Below the pieces are notes generated by a model. That model made no database searches. It worked only from the letters and a program-made list of their open reading frames with translations, and was not told the origin of the DNA. 64,000 nt of DNA from Oscillospiraceae bacterium. GTDB lineage: Bacteria > Bacillota > Clostridia > Oscillospirales > Oscillospiraceae. Positions 33,456 through 41,557 of this stretch are shown here, piece after piece (the stretch's first letter is position 1; each line of letters starts with the position of its first letter). Where the stretch lies: contig SVMM01000005.1 of the NCBI GenBank assembly GCA_015067435.1, positions 62,001-126,000 of the forward strand, given 5' to 3'. The translations under genes and the position numbers were made by a program.

Positions 33456-35783
33456 ATGAAACATGGAAGAAAAACGCTCTCGGTACTGCTGACCCTCGCG
33501 ATGCTGCTCACGCTCGCGTCCGCCCTCGGCGGCACGGCGCGGGCGGACGCGCCGACAACGGAGTGGAGCGCCGTGGAGTACCGCGACATAAGCTGGGGCA
33601 GCGACTACGATTCCGCCAGCACATTTACCGTCAACGACGAGGAGGATTTTGCGCAGTTTGCCTATCTCGTCAATGCAGGTACGGATCATAAAACCTTTGA
33701 GGGCAAGACGGTCAAGCTCGCGGCGGACCTTGACCTCAGCGCCCACAAGTGGACGCCCATCGGCAACGACTCCGACCTCACGTTCAAGGGCGTCTTCAAC
33801 GGCGGCGGCCACACCGTCAGCGGGATGTATATAAATTGCTCCCCCGAACATACATTCTATGCCGGCCTGTTCGGCTTCCTTAATAACGGCACGGTGCAAA
33901 ACCTGAATGTCAGCGGCAGTGTTTCGGTGAAGGTAGCGGAGGAGCAAAACGCCTATGTCGGCGGCGTCGTGGGTGAAAACTCAGGCGCCTCCCAAGCACG
34001 GAGCACAGTGGAAAACTGCTATTACAACGGCTCTATCACGGTGGAGGGTTCTCCGAACACCACTATCTATGCCGGCGGCATTGTGGGCTGGAACTACAGT
34101 TACAGTATTGTGACCAGCTGCTGTCACAGCGGCTCTATCACGGCGAAGAGCCCATCCACGACCTATGTTGGCGGCATTGTGGGCTATAACAAAAGTAATA
34201 GTACAGTGACCAACTGCTGTCACAACGGCTCTGTCTCGGTGAAGGACTCTAACAGCAATGCCTACGCCGGCGGCGTCGTGGCCTGTAATGAGAGTAGTAC
34301 AGTGAGTAACTGCTACGGTTGCGGCAATATTAAGGCGGCGGCAGAAAGTGGAAACGCCTGCGCCATCGCCGGCGGCGTCGTGGGCACTAACAACAAGGAG
34401 AGCGAAGGTAGTAGTAGTAGTACAGTGACCAACTGCTATCACAACGGCGACGTTACAGCCAATACGGAAGGGACGGAAGGCGGCAATACCGCCGCCGGCG
34501 GCGTCGTGGCCTTTAACGCTAATAGTGTAGTGACAAACTGCTATCACAGCGGCGGCGCCGTTAAAGCTTCAACGACTGGGACGTCACCCAATTTCGCCGC
34601 CGGCGGCGTCGTAGGCATAAAACTCGCCGGCAGCACATGCAACCAATGCTATTTTCTCAGTGGTACGGCGGGCAACGACATCGGTCTCAACGGGGTTGGG
34701 AATGACTCAACGGACGTTGGCGCGGCGCCGCTGACGGCGGCGCAGTTCAACGCGCGGGACAGCTTCACGGGCTGGGACTTCAGCACCGTCTGGATCATGG
34801 GCGCGGACGCGCCGCTTCTGCGCGCGCTCGCCGTGTCCGTCGCCTTCGACGCGAACGGCGGCACGGGCACGATGGCGGCGCAGTATGTGCCGAAGGGCGC
34901 GGCGACGCCGCTGATCGCCAACGCGTTCACGCGCGAGGACTATCACTTCGCGGGCTGGAGCACGACGGCGGGCGGCGCGGTCAAATACGCGGACAAGGCG
35001 TCGGTGACGCTGGCGGCGGACACGACGCTCTACGCGGTGTGGCAGGTGAGCGCCGCGCAGGAACCGAGCGAGCCGTTTTCGCAGGAGTTTACCTCCCCGC
35101 TGACCTTTGACGGCGGCAAGGTCGTCGTTTCGCCCACCAAGGCGGGCATCCGCGACACGGTGACGCTGACGGTCATCCCCGACGCGGGCAACGAGCTCAA
35201 GGATCTGACGGTCACGCACAAGGGCGTCGGCGCGGTGAAGACCGTCGACCACGGCAGCGGCGTCTTCACGTTTACGATGCCCGGCGGCAACGTCGCGTTC
35301 GACGCGGTGTTCGGCACGCCGGAGGCGGAGACGCCTCCGCAGACCCCGCAGCCCGCCCCGCAGACCCCGCCCGTGAAGCCGAACGCCGTCCTCTCCCCGC
35401 AGAAGATCACGGTCAACGGCGTCGAGGTCACGGTCGAGGCGTACAACATCGGCGGCACGAACTTCTTTAAGCTCCGCGACCTCGCGGCGCTCTTGAAGGG
35501 CACGCCGGCGCAGTTCAACGTCGACTATGACGCGAATCGCAACGCGGTCGTCATGACGAAGGGCGCGGCGTACGACGGCGCGGTCGCCGCGGAGTTTGCG
35601 GACAATTCCGCGAGCGCGGTCGCAAGCCCGCAGACGGTCGAGCTGGACGGGCAGGCGGTCGGTCTCACCGCGTACAACATCGGCGGCAGCAACTTCTTCG
35701 GCCTGCGCGAGCTGGCGGCGTACCTCGGCTACACGGTCGACTACGACGCGGCGGCGAACACCGCGATCATCGTGAGCCGGTAA
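33456..35783 (+). CDS. Secreted GLUG-repeat surface protein with stalk domains
   Basis: A 775-residue exported protein. Signal peptide 1-32 (KTLSVLLTLAMLLTLASAL ... RADA). Residues ~70-420 carry GLUG-type repeats of the form AGGIVG.N...S.VTNCYHNGS..., a beta-helix pattern found in adhesins. Residues ~465-530 are an InlB/Flg_new B-repeat (FDANGGTGTM ... FAGWSTTAGGA ... LYAVW). Residues ~540-620 form a beta domain; a proline-rich linker (PQTPQPAPQTPP) leads to the C-terminal stalk pair related to the copper-amine-oxidase N-terminal domain (ITVNGVEVTVEAYNIGG, then KLRDLAALLKGT). GGGGAGG lies seven bases before the ATG. No sortase signal or SLH is present, so the stalk domain probably mediates attachment. 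Confidence 0.92.
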   Translation: MKHGRKTLSVLLTLAMLLTLASALGGTARADAPTTEWSAVEYRDISWGSDYDSASTFTVNDEEDFAQFAYLVNAGTDHKTFEGKTVKLAADLDLSAHKWTPIGNDSDLTFKGVFNGGGHTVSGMYINCSPEHTFYAGLFGFLNNGTVQNLNVSGSVSVKVAEEQNAYVGGVVGENSGASQARSTVENCYYNGSITVEGSPNTTIYAGGIVGWNYSYSIVTSCCHSGSITAKSPSTTYVGGIVGYNKSNSTVTNCCHNGSVSVKDSNSNAYAGGVVACNESSTVSNCYGCGNIKAAAESGNACAIAGGVVGTNNKESEGSSSSTVTNCYHNGDVTANTEGTEGGNTAAGGVVAFNANSVVTNCYHSGGAVKASTTGTSPNFAAGGVVGIKLAGSTCNQCYFLSGTAGNDIGLNGVGNDSTDVGAAPLTAAQFNARDSFTGWDFSTVWIMGADAPLLRALAVSVAFDANGGTGTMAAQYVPKGAATPLIANAFTREDYHFAGWSTTAGGAVKYADKASVTLAADTTLYAVWQVSAAQEPSEPFSQEFTSPLTFDGGKVVVSPTKAGIRDTVTLTVIPDAGNELKDLTVTHKGVGAVKTVDHGSGVFTFTMPGGNVAFDAVFGTPEAETPPQTPQPAPQTPPVKPNAVLSPQKITVNGVEVTVEAYNIGGTNFFKLRDLAALLKGTPAQFNVDYDANRNAVVMTKGAAYDGAVAAEFADNSASAVASPQTVELDGQAVGLTAYNIGGSNFFGLRELAAYLGYTVDYDAAANTAIIVSR

Positions 35784-35808
35784 GGGCACGTTCACACAAA
35801 GCAACAAT

Positions 35809-35850
35809 ACGGCGGTCGGGACATCGGATGCCCCGACCGCCGTGCTTTTG
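35809..35850 (+). terminator. Terminator of the first stalk-domain gene
   Basis: ACGGCGGTCGGG pairs with CCCGACCGCCGT, followed by GCTTTTG. Confidence 0.85.
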
Positions 35851-35898
35851 CCCCGCCGGCATTTTATTCAGAAAGCGGGCGGGTCCCATCGGATTTCT

Positions 35899-36225
35899 TC
35901 ATTTCGAACCCGACTTCCGCTTCTCCTGCTTCTCGACCGCTGCCTTCATCGCCTCGTCTGCTTCTTCATCCCAGACCGTTCTCTCCGGCCCGAGCGTGCC
36001 GTACATCGTATTCTCAAACGAATACGTTATCTTAGCGGTTTTTATCAGCCTTTCGTTGTCCGTGTCGTCGCCGAATGTACCCAGCCGACTGTAGATTTCC
36101 TGCGTGATCTCGTAGTTGTACTGCTCGCGCCCCTCGCGGCTGGTGTACATGATCTCGGCGAAGTACCGTCCCGTTTCGGGGTCATGGTACGCCGTCCAGT
36201 TGTTGCCCTTTTTCTTTGTTTTCAT
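35899..36225 (-). CDS. Hypothetical protein
   Basis: A 108-residue soluble, charged protein. It opens KTKKKGNNWTAYHDPETGRYFAEIMYTS and ends in a basic tail (KAAVEKQEKRKSGSK). No signal peptide or known motif. It has a GGGGGGG-rich site before the ATG and a clear promoter at 36301, so it is a real single gene of unknown function. Confidence 0.75.
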   Translation of the reverse strand: MKTKKKGNNWTAYHDPETGRYFAEIMYTSREGREQYNYEITQEIYSRLGTFGDDTDNERLIKTAKITYSFENTMYGTLGPERTVWDEEADEAMKAAVEKQEKRKSGSK

Positions 36226-36300
36226 GCCTCAACCCCCCCGTAACAGCGGTGCTCCGCGCAGCTTCTGCGGCCGCTGCCGTATTATATCCCGAGCGTATGT

Positions 36301-36329
36301 ATTATACACTGCGCCGCGGGCTTTGCCAA
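36301..36329 (-). promoter_or_regulatory. Promoter with the recurrent GCGGCG spacer
   Basis: TTGGCA, 17 bases (AAGCCCGCGGCGCAGTG), TATAAT on the minus strand; related to the elements at 2848 and 12644. Confidence 0.72.
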
Positions 36330-36474
36330 GCATCGCTGCGGCCGCATGGTAAATTGCCTTGAAACCGGCTGTGGAGATATGTTAAAGTATGTCTGCAACA
36401 ATCGGACATAAGACGCAAATGGATTCGTTCGCATTTGCCGAGCGGCTGCATCATATGAGGGGGGGAGGAAACGA

Positions 36475-37104
36475 ATGGAACGTCCGCTGATCCGCCGGGT
36501 CGTCGTCATGACCGTCGGGATCGTCATCATGGCAGCCGGGATCGTGCTGTTTAAGCTGTCTTTCATGGGGAACGACCCGTCCACCGCCATGGTCATTGCG
36601 ATCGGTGATCGGGTAGGCGTGGACTTCGCTCTGATCCTCCTCGGTATGAATCTTCTCTGGTTCCTCGTCGAATGGCGATGGAACAGGAAGCTGATCGGCA
36701 TCGGCACCTTCGTCAACTGGTTTTTGGTCGGCCCTTTGGCGTCCGCGTATGAAAAGATCGTCCGCGGACTGTGGGCTGTGCCCGAATCGCTTTTGCCGAG
36801 ACTGCTGATGATGGCTGTCGGCGTTTTGGTGCTCAGCCTGTCCTGCGCCATGTATCAGACGTCCGACGTAGGCATTGCTCCCTATGACGCGCTTTCGATC
36901 ACATTGTCCGAAAAAACCGGAAAGAGATATTTCTGGTGCAGAATTCTGACGGATTCCGTATGCACCGTGATTGCCTTTGCGCTTGGCGGAATTATCGGCG
37001 CGGGCACGCTCGTCTGCACGGTGGGGCTGGGGCCGTTCATTCAGTTCTTTTCAAAGCACGTTGCAATTCCGCTTGTGCAGGGAAGCGGGAAACCCGCCTC
37101 TTAG
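36475..37104 (+). CDS. YczE/YitT-like membrane protein
   Basis: A 209-residue integral membrane protein with five or six helices. IVLFKLSFMGNDPSTAMVIAI and AMYQTSDVGIAPYDALSITL are the two internal repeats typical of the YczE/YyaS family (each with a G/D-x-P-x-x-A/S turn). The function of the family is unclear; YczE is linked to membrane-bound synthase activity in Bacillus. GGGGGGAGG precedes the ATG. Its last bases overlap the last bases of the convergent PrsW-like gene. Confidence 0.85.
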   Translation: MERPLIRRVVVMTVGIVIMAAGIVLFKLSFMGNDPSTAMVIAIGDRVGVDFALILLGMNLLWFLVEWRWNRKLIGIGTFVNWFLVGPLASAYEKIVRGLWAVPESLLPRLLMMAVGVLVLSLSCAMYQTSDVGIAPYDALSITLSEKTGKRYFWCRILTDSVCTVIAFALGGIIGAGTLVCTVGLGPFIQFFSKHVAIPLVQGSGKPAS

Positions 37105-37832
37105 GCCACAGGGGGCTGCACCGGCGGCGCCTCCGCCGGCATCTCAAACGGCGCATCCTCCCGCGCAAGCCTCCGCACCAGCCGGAAGGCGACGACGTAC
37201 AGCGCGAGGCTGTACAGCAGGACCAGCGCCAGAAACACGTCGCTGATCTCACACAGGTCGATGCACAGGTCGTAGCTCGCGTGCAGCACCACGGGGACCC
37301 AGAACGCAAGCGTCAGCTCGCGCCGTACAAGGCCCTGGTCGTCCGAGGAAAACGCGGTCCTCGCCCGCGCATAGAAGCAGCCCATGAACACGCCGTAGCA
37401 GGCGTGACCTGGTACGGACAGCACCGCGCGCAAAATCGCGTCGCCCATGTCTCCGTCGAGCACGTAGATGACGTTTTCGACCGTGGCGAAGCCCAGCGAA
37501 GCCGTGACCGCGTAGATCACGGCGTCATAGGTGGTGCGGAAGGCGCGGCTCCGCCACGTCGGCTTCTTGAGGGCGATATACTTTCCGCCCTCCTCCGCAG
37601 CGGCGGTGAGCAGCAGGTTGTCGATGATGAGATACAAAAAGCTGCCCGGCAAAAGCACGTCCTCCACCAAAACCTCGCCGATCAGGCCGACCGCTATGGC
37701 GCCGATCATCGTGAGCACGCCGAAGAGAAAGATGCGCAGCAGCATCTGTTTCGGCGGCTTTTCGCCCTTTTTCAGCATCCAGACCCAGAGAAGGATCGCA
37801 ACACCCGGCAGGATCGCCAGCAGCAGCAACAT
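37101..37832 (-). CDS. PrsW-family membrane metalloprotease
   Basis: A 243-residue membrane protein with about seven helices and the PrsW motifs: AAAEEGGKYIA (EExxK), FATVENVIYV (FxxxE), PGHACYGVFMG (HxxxG-type) and VVLHASYD with the late histidine. PrsW cleaves anti-sigma factors such as RsiW in Bacillus, and an ECF sigma/anti-sigma pair lies 8 kb away (45460-47056), but no direct link is shown. AAGGAGG lies eight bases before the ATG at 37832. A proline-rich tail ends the protein. Confidence 0.87.
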   Translation of the reverse strand: MLLLLAILPGVAILLWVWMLKKGEKPPKQMLLRIFLFGVLTMIGAIAVGLIGEVLVEDVLLPGSFLYLIIDNLLLTAAAEEGGKYIALKKPTWRSRAFRTTYDAVIYAVTASLGFATVENVIYVLDGDMGDAILRAVLSVPGHACYGVFMGCFYARARTAFSSDDQGLVRRELTLAFWVPVVLHASYDLCIDLCEISDVFLALVLLYSLALYVVAFRLVRRLAREDAPFEMPAEAPPVQPPVA

Positions 37833-37989
37833 ACAACGTGCCTCCTTCGCGCGCCGTGCGTTTGACGTGACGGCGCGTTTTTCGTCTCCTGTCAGGAAAT
37901 TGTATTCTTTTCCCCGCGCTTTGTAAAGAAAAATGCGCAATCGGCGGCGGAGCGGTGAGCCCTGTCGGGTTCATCGCCCCAATACCGAA

Positions 37990-38018
37990 TTGACACCGAC
38001 AGGTTTCAACGGTAAAAT
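37990..38018 (+). promoter_or_regulatory. Promoter of the DUF3089-SLH-transpeptidase gene
   Basis: TTGACA, 17 bases, TAAAAT on the plus strand, 110 bases before the ATG at 38128. Confidence 0.75.
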
Positions 38019-38127
38019 TAAGATGGCTTTTATCTCGCGCCGTACCCGTGACGGGATGTGATGCATGGCCAACATCGGATCAAGAAAGCGGTGTGCCGCG
38101 AAGCATGAAGAATCGGAGGGAGTAACG

Positions 38128-40215
38128 ATGAAGCAGATGAAGAAAATGATGTGCCTGTTTCTGACGGTCATTTTGCTGCTGCCGTCCGCCGTCTATGCGG
38201 CAAACGACGCGCAGGCCGCGCTGAACTACGATGACGCGGCAAACTGGGCGTATTTTGAACTCGGAGAGGACAAGGGCGTCGACGTCTTTCTGATCTGCCC
38301 GACCGTGGACACCAGAAGCGAGAGGAACTCCCTTGACCTGAACGACAAGCTCAAGGCGAATTTCATCTACGCGCTCGATCTGGAAAAGGGCATCTACGAG
38401 GACGCGGGACGCCTGTTTTCCCCGTATTACCGCCAGATGTCCATGAACGCCTACAAGCTCTCCGCGGAGGAGCGCGCGCAGGCGCAGGAGCTCGCGTACC
38501 GTGACGTCTCCGCGTCCTTCCGCTGGTATCTGGATCACGAGAACGGCGGGCGCGGCATCATTCTCGCCGGCTTTTCACAGGGCGCGCAGATGTGTCTGGA
38601 GCTTTTGAAGGAATACTACGGCGGCGACGGCGCGGAGGCGGTTTCCCTGCGGGAAGGACTGGTCGCGGTCTACGCCATCGGCTGGTCGGTCACGGAGGAC
38701 ATGGTTCAGGCGTATCCGCAGATCGTTCCGGCGAAGGGCGAAACGGATACGGGCGTCGTGGTCAGCTTCGACTGCGAGGACGGCACGCTCTCGGACACGC
38801 TGGTGATCCCCACCGGAACAAAAGCGCTGTCCATCAACCCGCTGAACTGGAAAACGGACGGGACTGCGGCGGATAAATCGAAAAACCTTGGCGCCGTCAT
38901 GTCCACGGACGCGGAGCCGATTCCCGCCCTCTGCGGCGCGTATCTCGGCGCGCGCGGCGAGCTGATCGTCACGGACGTCACCGCGGCGGAATATCCCGCC
39001 GTGATCGACATCTTTCCGGACGGGTCGTATCACATCTATGACTATCTGTTCTTCTTCACGAATCTGAAGGGAAACGTGGCGGCGCGCACCGCCGTATGGA
39101 AAGAGACTTCGCACGCCACCCGTGAATATGCAATTGCCGCGTTTGTGACCGCCACGGGCGTCAGGGGCTCCGGCGGTACGGCGGCGCTCTCCGCCTTTAC
39201 CGACGCGAACGAGATCGGCACGGCGCATGTCTCCGCGCTGGCGGCCGCTGTGGAAAAGGGTATTCTGAAAGGCTATGAAGACCGCACCTTGCGCCCGCGC
39301 GCCGATATCAGCCGCGTGGAAGCCCTTGTGATGCTTTCCCGCTGTCTGCCGGAGCTGGAGAAAACCTCGCCCACTATCGCGTTTACCGACGTTCCGGCGT
39401 GGGCAAAGGCCGATATTGACCGGCTTTCCGCCGCCGGACTTGTGTTGGGCTACGGCAACGGAATCCTCGGCGCGTCGGATCGGCTGACCGTCGGACAGGT
39501 CGCGACGCTGACGGAGCGGATCGCACAGAAGACCGGCGCGGCTGAAAGCGGCCTGCACGCCGCGATCCAGCATGAAACGCCGTCACCCGACTGGGTAACG
39601 GCGCTTCCGCAGGCGCAGGATCAGAGCGTAAAGCAGCTCTTTGTCGTCGCGGGGCTCGGCATGGACAAGACGACGGCGACCGTCACCCTGCACGAGCGGG
39701 ACGCGGACGGGCAGTGGAAGCAGGTTTTGTCCACCCCCGGTTTCGTCGGGAAAAACGGCCTGTGCCTCGACCGGGACCACGCGGAGGGCTGCGCGCAGAC
39801 GCCCGTCGGGGTCTATCATTTCAACAGGGCGTTCGGCATCGCGGACGATCCGGGCTGCGCGATCCCCTATGTCAAGGTGACGGACGATATCTGGTGGTCG
39901 GGCGACCAGCGGGAGGGGATGCGCTACAATGAGATGGTCAGCCTCAAGGACTATCCCGACCTCGACAAAGAGAACAGCGAGCACATCGTCCACTATGAGT
40001 ATGAATATCAATACTGCCTCAACATCAGCTTTAACGAGGACGGCACGCCCGGACGCGGCTCCGCGATCTTCCTGCACTGCCTCGGCACAAAGAAACCCTA
40101 TACCGGCGGCTGCGTGGCAGTTCCGGAGTATAGTATGAAGCAGATCATGCAGACTGTTCGGCCGGACTGCGTCGTTGTCATCGACACGCTGGAGAATCTG
40201 GGCGGCAGCCTGTAA
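38128..40215 (+). CDS. DUF3089 hydrolase - SLH - L,D-transpeptidase fusion
   Basis: A 695-residue secreted protein with three parts. Signal peptide 1-24. Residues ~30-330 are a DUF3089 (lipase-like alpha/beta hydrolase) domain with ANWAYFELGEDKGVDVFLICPT and the nucleophile elbow AGFSQGAQM near residue 150. Residues ~350-490 hold SLH segments (FTDANEIGTAHVSALAAAVEKG, FTDVPAWAKADIDRL). Residues ~510-695 are an L,D-transpeptidase (YkuD-like) domain: TPVGVYHFNRAFG, GSAIFLHCLG and TGGCVAVPEYSM with the catalytic cysteine near residue 661. It can bind the wall and either crosslink peptidoglycan or act on an ester; the three-way fusion is uncommon. GGAGGG precedes the ATG. Confidence 0.9.
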   Translation: MKQMKKMMCLFLTVILLLPSAVYAANDAQAALNYDDAANWAYFELGEDKGVDVFLICPTVDTRSERNSLDLNDKLKANFIYALDLEKGIYEDAGRLFSPYYRQMSMNAYKLSAEERAQAQELAYRDVSASFRWYLDHENGGRGIILAGFSQGAQMCLELLKEYYGGDGAEAVSLREGLVAVYAIGWSVTEDMVQAYPQIVPAKGETDTGVVVSFDCEDGTLSDTLVIPTGTKALSINPLNWKTDGTAADKSKNLGAVMSTDAEPIPALCGAYLGARGELIVTDVTAAEYPAVIDIFPDGSYHIYDYLFFFTNLKGNVAARTAVWKETSHATREYAIAAFVTATGVRGSGGTAALSAFTDANEIGTAHVSALAAAVEKGILKGYEDRTLRPRADISRVEALVMLSRCLPELEKTSPTIAFTDVPAWAKADIDRLSAAGLVLGYGNGILGASDRLTVGQVATLTERIAQKTGAAESGLHAAIQHETPSPDWVTALPQAQDQSVKQLFVVAGLGMDKTTATVTLHERDADGQWKQVLSTPGFVGKNGLCLDRDHAEGCAQTPVGVYHFNRAFGIADDPGCAIPYVKVTDDIWWSGDQREGMRYNEMVSLKDYPDLDKENSEHIVHYEYEYQYCLNISFNEDGTPGRGSAIFLHCLGTKKPYTGGCVAVPEYSMKQIMQTVRPDCVVVIDTLENLGGSL

Positions 40216-40321
40216 GGCTTCCGCCGGAGAGGCTGCCGAACCGCGCGCGGAAGCGGATCGTGCCCAAATGTATGATCGAACCGACAGTGATCTGAGCGAG
40301 GATGCATGTGCTATAGCGTTT

Positions 40322-40354
40322 GACGAGCCGGAAGGAGCAACCTTCCGGCTCGCC
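40322..40354 (-). terminator. Hairpin downstream of the tRNA pair
   Basis: GACGAGCCGGAAGG and CCTTCCGGCTCG pair around a short loop. No clear U tract is seen on either strand, so its use as a terminator for the tRNAs is likely but not certain. Confidence 0.5.
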
Positions 40355-40359
40355 TTGTC

Positions 40360-40446
40360 TGGTGGGCGGGGTGGGTGCCGAGCCCACTACCCCCGCGAAG
40401 GGAGCGGATTTACAGTCCGCCGCGTTTGCCGATTCGCTACCTGCCC
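40360..40446 (-). tRNA. tRNA-Tyr (GTA)
   Basis: An 87-base tRNA with encoded CCA. Anticodon arm GCGGA-CTGTAAA-TCCGC (anticodon GTA), D stem GCG/CGC, a type II variable arm CCC...GGG as expected for Tyr, and T stem GTGGG/CCCAC. Two oddities: the acceptor stem has an A-C mismatch at pair 5-68, and the T loop reads CTCGGCA rather than the usual TTCRANN, so T54 and A58 are missing. It is three bases after the tRNA-Glu. Confidence 0.78.
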
Positions 40447-40449
40447 GTA

Positions 40450-40526
40450 TGGTAATGCCACCGGGGATCGAATCCGGAATCTCCGGCTTGAAAGGCCGGC
40501 GTCTTAGCCAATTCGACCATGGCATC
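40450..40526 (-). tRNA. tRNA-Glu (TTC)
   Basis: A 77-base tRNA with encoded CCA. Acceptor GATGCCA/TGGCATT, anticodon arm CCGGC-CTTTCAA-GCCGG (anticodon TTC), T loop TTCGATC with an A-C mismatch closing the T stem. It is transcribed together with the tRNA-Tyr. Confidence 0.78.
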
Positions 40527-40565
40527 ATGCTCCACCCGTCGCCGGGCGGAGTGTTGTTCAGGCGA

Positions 40566-40646
40566 CTATATGGAACCACAACCGCGCACTTCTCCGCCAT
40601 CAAGGATAAACACATCATCCGTATCCTTTAACTTGAACCGCTCCAT
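40566..40646 (-). CDS. Possible 26-residue leader or remnant peptide
   Basis: A 26-codon frame with a perfect GGAGGAG four bases before its ATG, reading MERFKLKDTDDVFILDGG and ending just upstream of the tRNA-Glu. It is too short for a domain call; it may be the 5' stub of a lost gene. The 315 bases between it and 40961 show only the promoter at 40886. Confidence 0.3.
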   Translation of the reverse strand: MERFKLKDTDDVFILDGGEVRGCGSI

Positions 40647-40885
40647 ATTGCTCCTCCTATTCAGCGCCCAACCGTGTATTTTTGAAAGCTCATAGATATC
40701 TGGCTTAATCACAGTATCTACCCATTTGTGTCCCATTGAACGGACTTAGCAGCGAGAATGAGCTCTTTGCTGCCTATTTTATGGTTATCAACTCTGCTCA
40801 CTTGCGGATTGCTTGTGGGACTTGCTCATTCCTGCTGCCTCCCAAGCTCTCACGTTTCTTTTCTGTTACAAATTTCCCATATCCC

Positions 40886-40914
40886 TTGACTACGCAGCCC
40901 GCAGGCGCTATGGT
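40886..40914 (+). promoter_or_regulatory. Promoter of the XRE regulator
   Basis: TTGACT, 17 bases, TATGGT on the plus strand. Confidence 0.65.
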
Positions 40915-40960
40915 GTAGGAGCCTGCTTGGAGCAGAGCCTACGCAGGGGGAGGGATACCC

Positions 40961-41557
40961 ATGAGCACGCGATTCCCCGTGATCGATCCGGTCGCAACGG
41001 GGGAGAACATCGTCCGGCTGCGCAATGAGCGCGGCCTGTCCGTTCGGGATTTGCAGGAGTACTTCGGCTTTGAGGAGCCCCGCGCCATTTACAAGTGGCA
41101 GCGCGGGCAGACGCTCCCGTCGGTCGACAACCTGTTCGCGCTCGGCGCGATCCTTCAGGTCCCCATGGACGAAATCATTGTTTCGACTGAACCACAATTG
41201 CATATACTTGCAACTGAGCGGCAGGCTGAGGCCTGCCGCTCATCGCTTTTCATCGACTGCTTCAGATACGACAGGAGGACGAGAACACATCCGCTGCTGC
41301 TCGTTTCGATCGTATTGTACCTGCATTTTGCCTCCCTGTCATGGAACTGCCGGTTCCAATCATGGTTTTCCCTCCGGATTTTCCGCACATCCTCATTCCT
41401 TAAGCGCCAGCTCATGGATTGCCATGGTAAGCTCGTTGAGCTCGTCGTCGTCTGGGGCCTTTGGAAGCTCGGTGTTCTTCGCGTCCTCGTCGCACTTTGC
41501 CTTCTTTACCTCCAGCAAGTCGTAGAACTCCTGACGGACAAGGCCGTTCTCTGTTAA
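40961..41557 (+). CDS. XRE-family helix-turn-helix regulator with unnatural tail
   Basis: The first ~80 residues are a clear XRE helix-turn-helix: GENIVRLRNERGLSVRDLQEYF and EEPRAIYKWQRGQTLPSVDNL, then LGAILQVPMDEIIV. GGGGGAGGG precedes the ATG. Such proteins normally end near residue 85. Here the frame runs on for 115 residues through a hairpin terminator at 41216 and 165 bases of the convergent nucleotidyltransferase gene, with a low-complexity composition. A one-base shift would end it at a TGA just before the terminator. The functional gene is probably 40961 to about 41217. Confidence 0.7.
   Translation: MSTRFPVIDPVATGENIVRLRNERGLSVRDLQEYFGFEEPRAIYKWQRGQTLPSVDNLFALGAILQVPMDEIIVSTEPQLHILATERQAEACRSSLFIDCFRYDRRTRTHPLLLVSIVLYLHFASLSWNCRFQSWFSLRIFRTSSFLKRQLMDCHGKLVELVVVWGLWKLGVLRVLVALCLLYLQQVVELLTDKAVLC
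41216..41250 (+). terminator. Terminator inside the XRE reading frame
   Basis: GAGCGGCAGGC, loop TGAG, GCCTGCCGCTC, then ATCGCTTTT. Confidence 0.8.

Noticed and set aside
36936-37865. 309-codon plus-strand frame across the PrsW-like gene
   Set aside because: Antisense to the PrsW-like gene, which has all motifs and a strong ribosome site.
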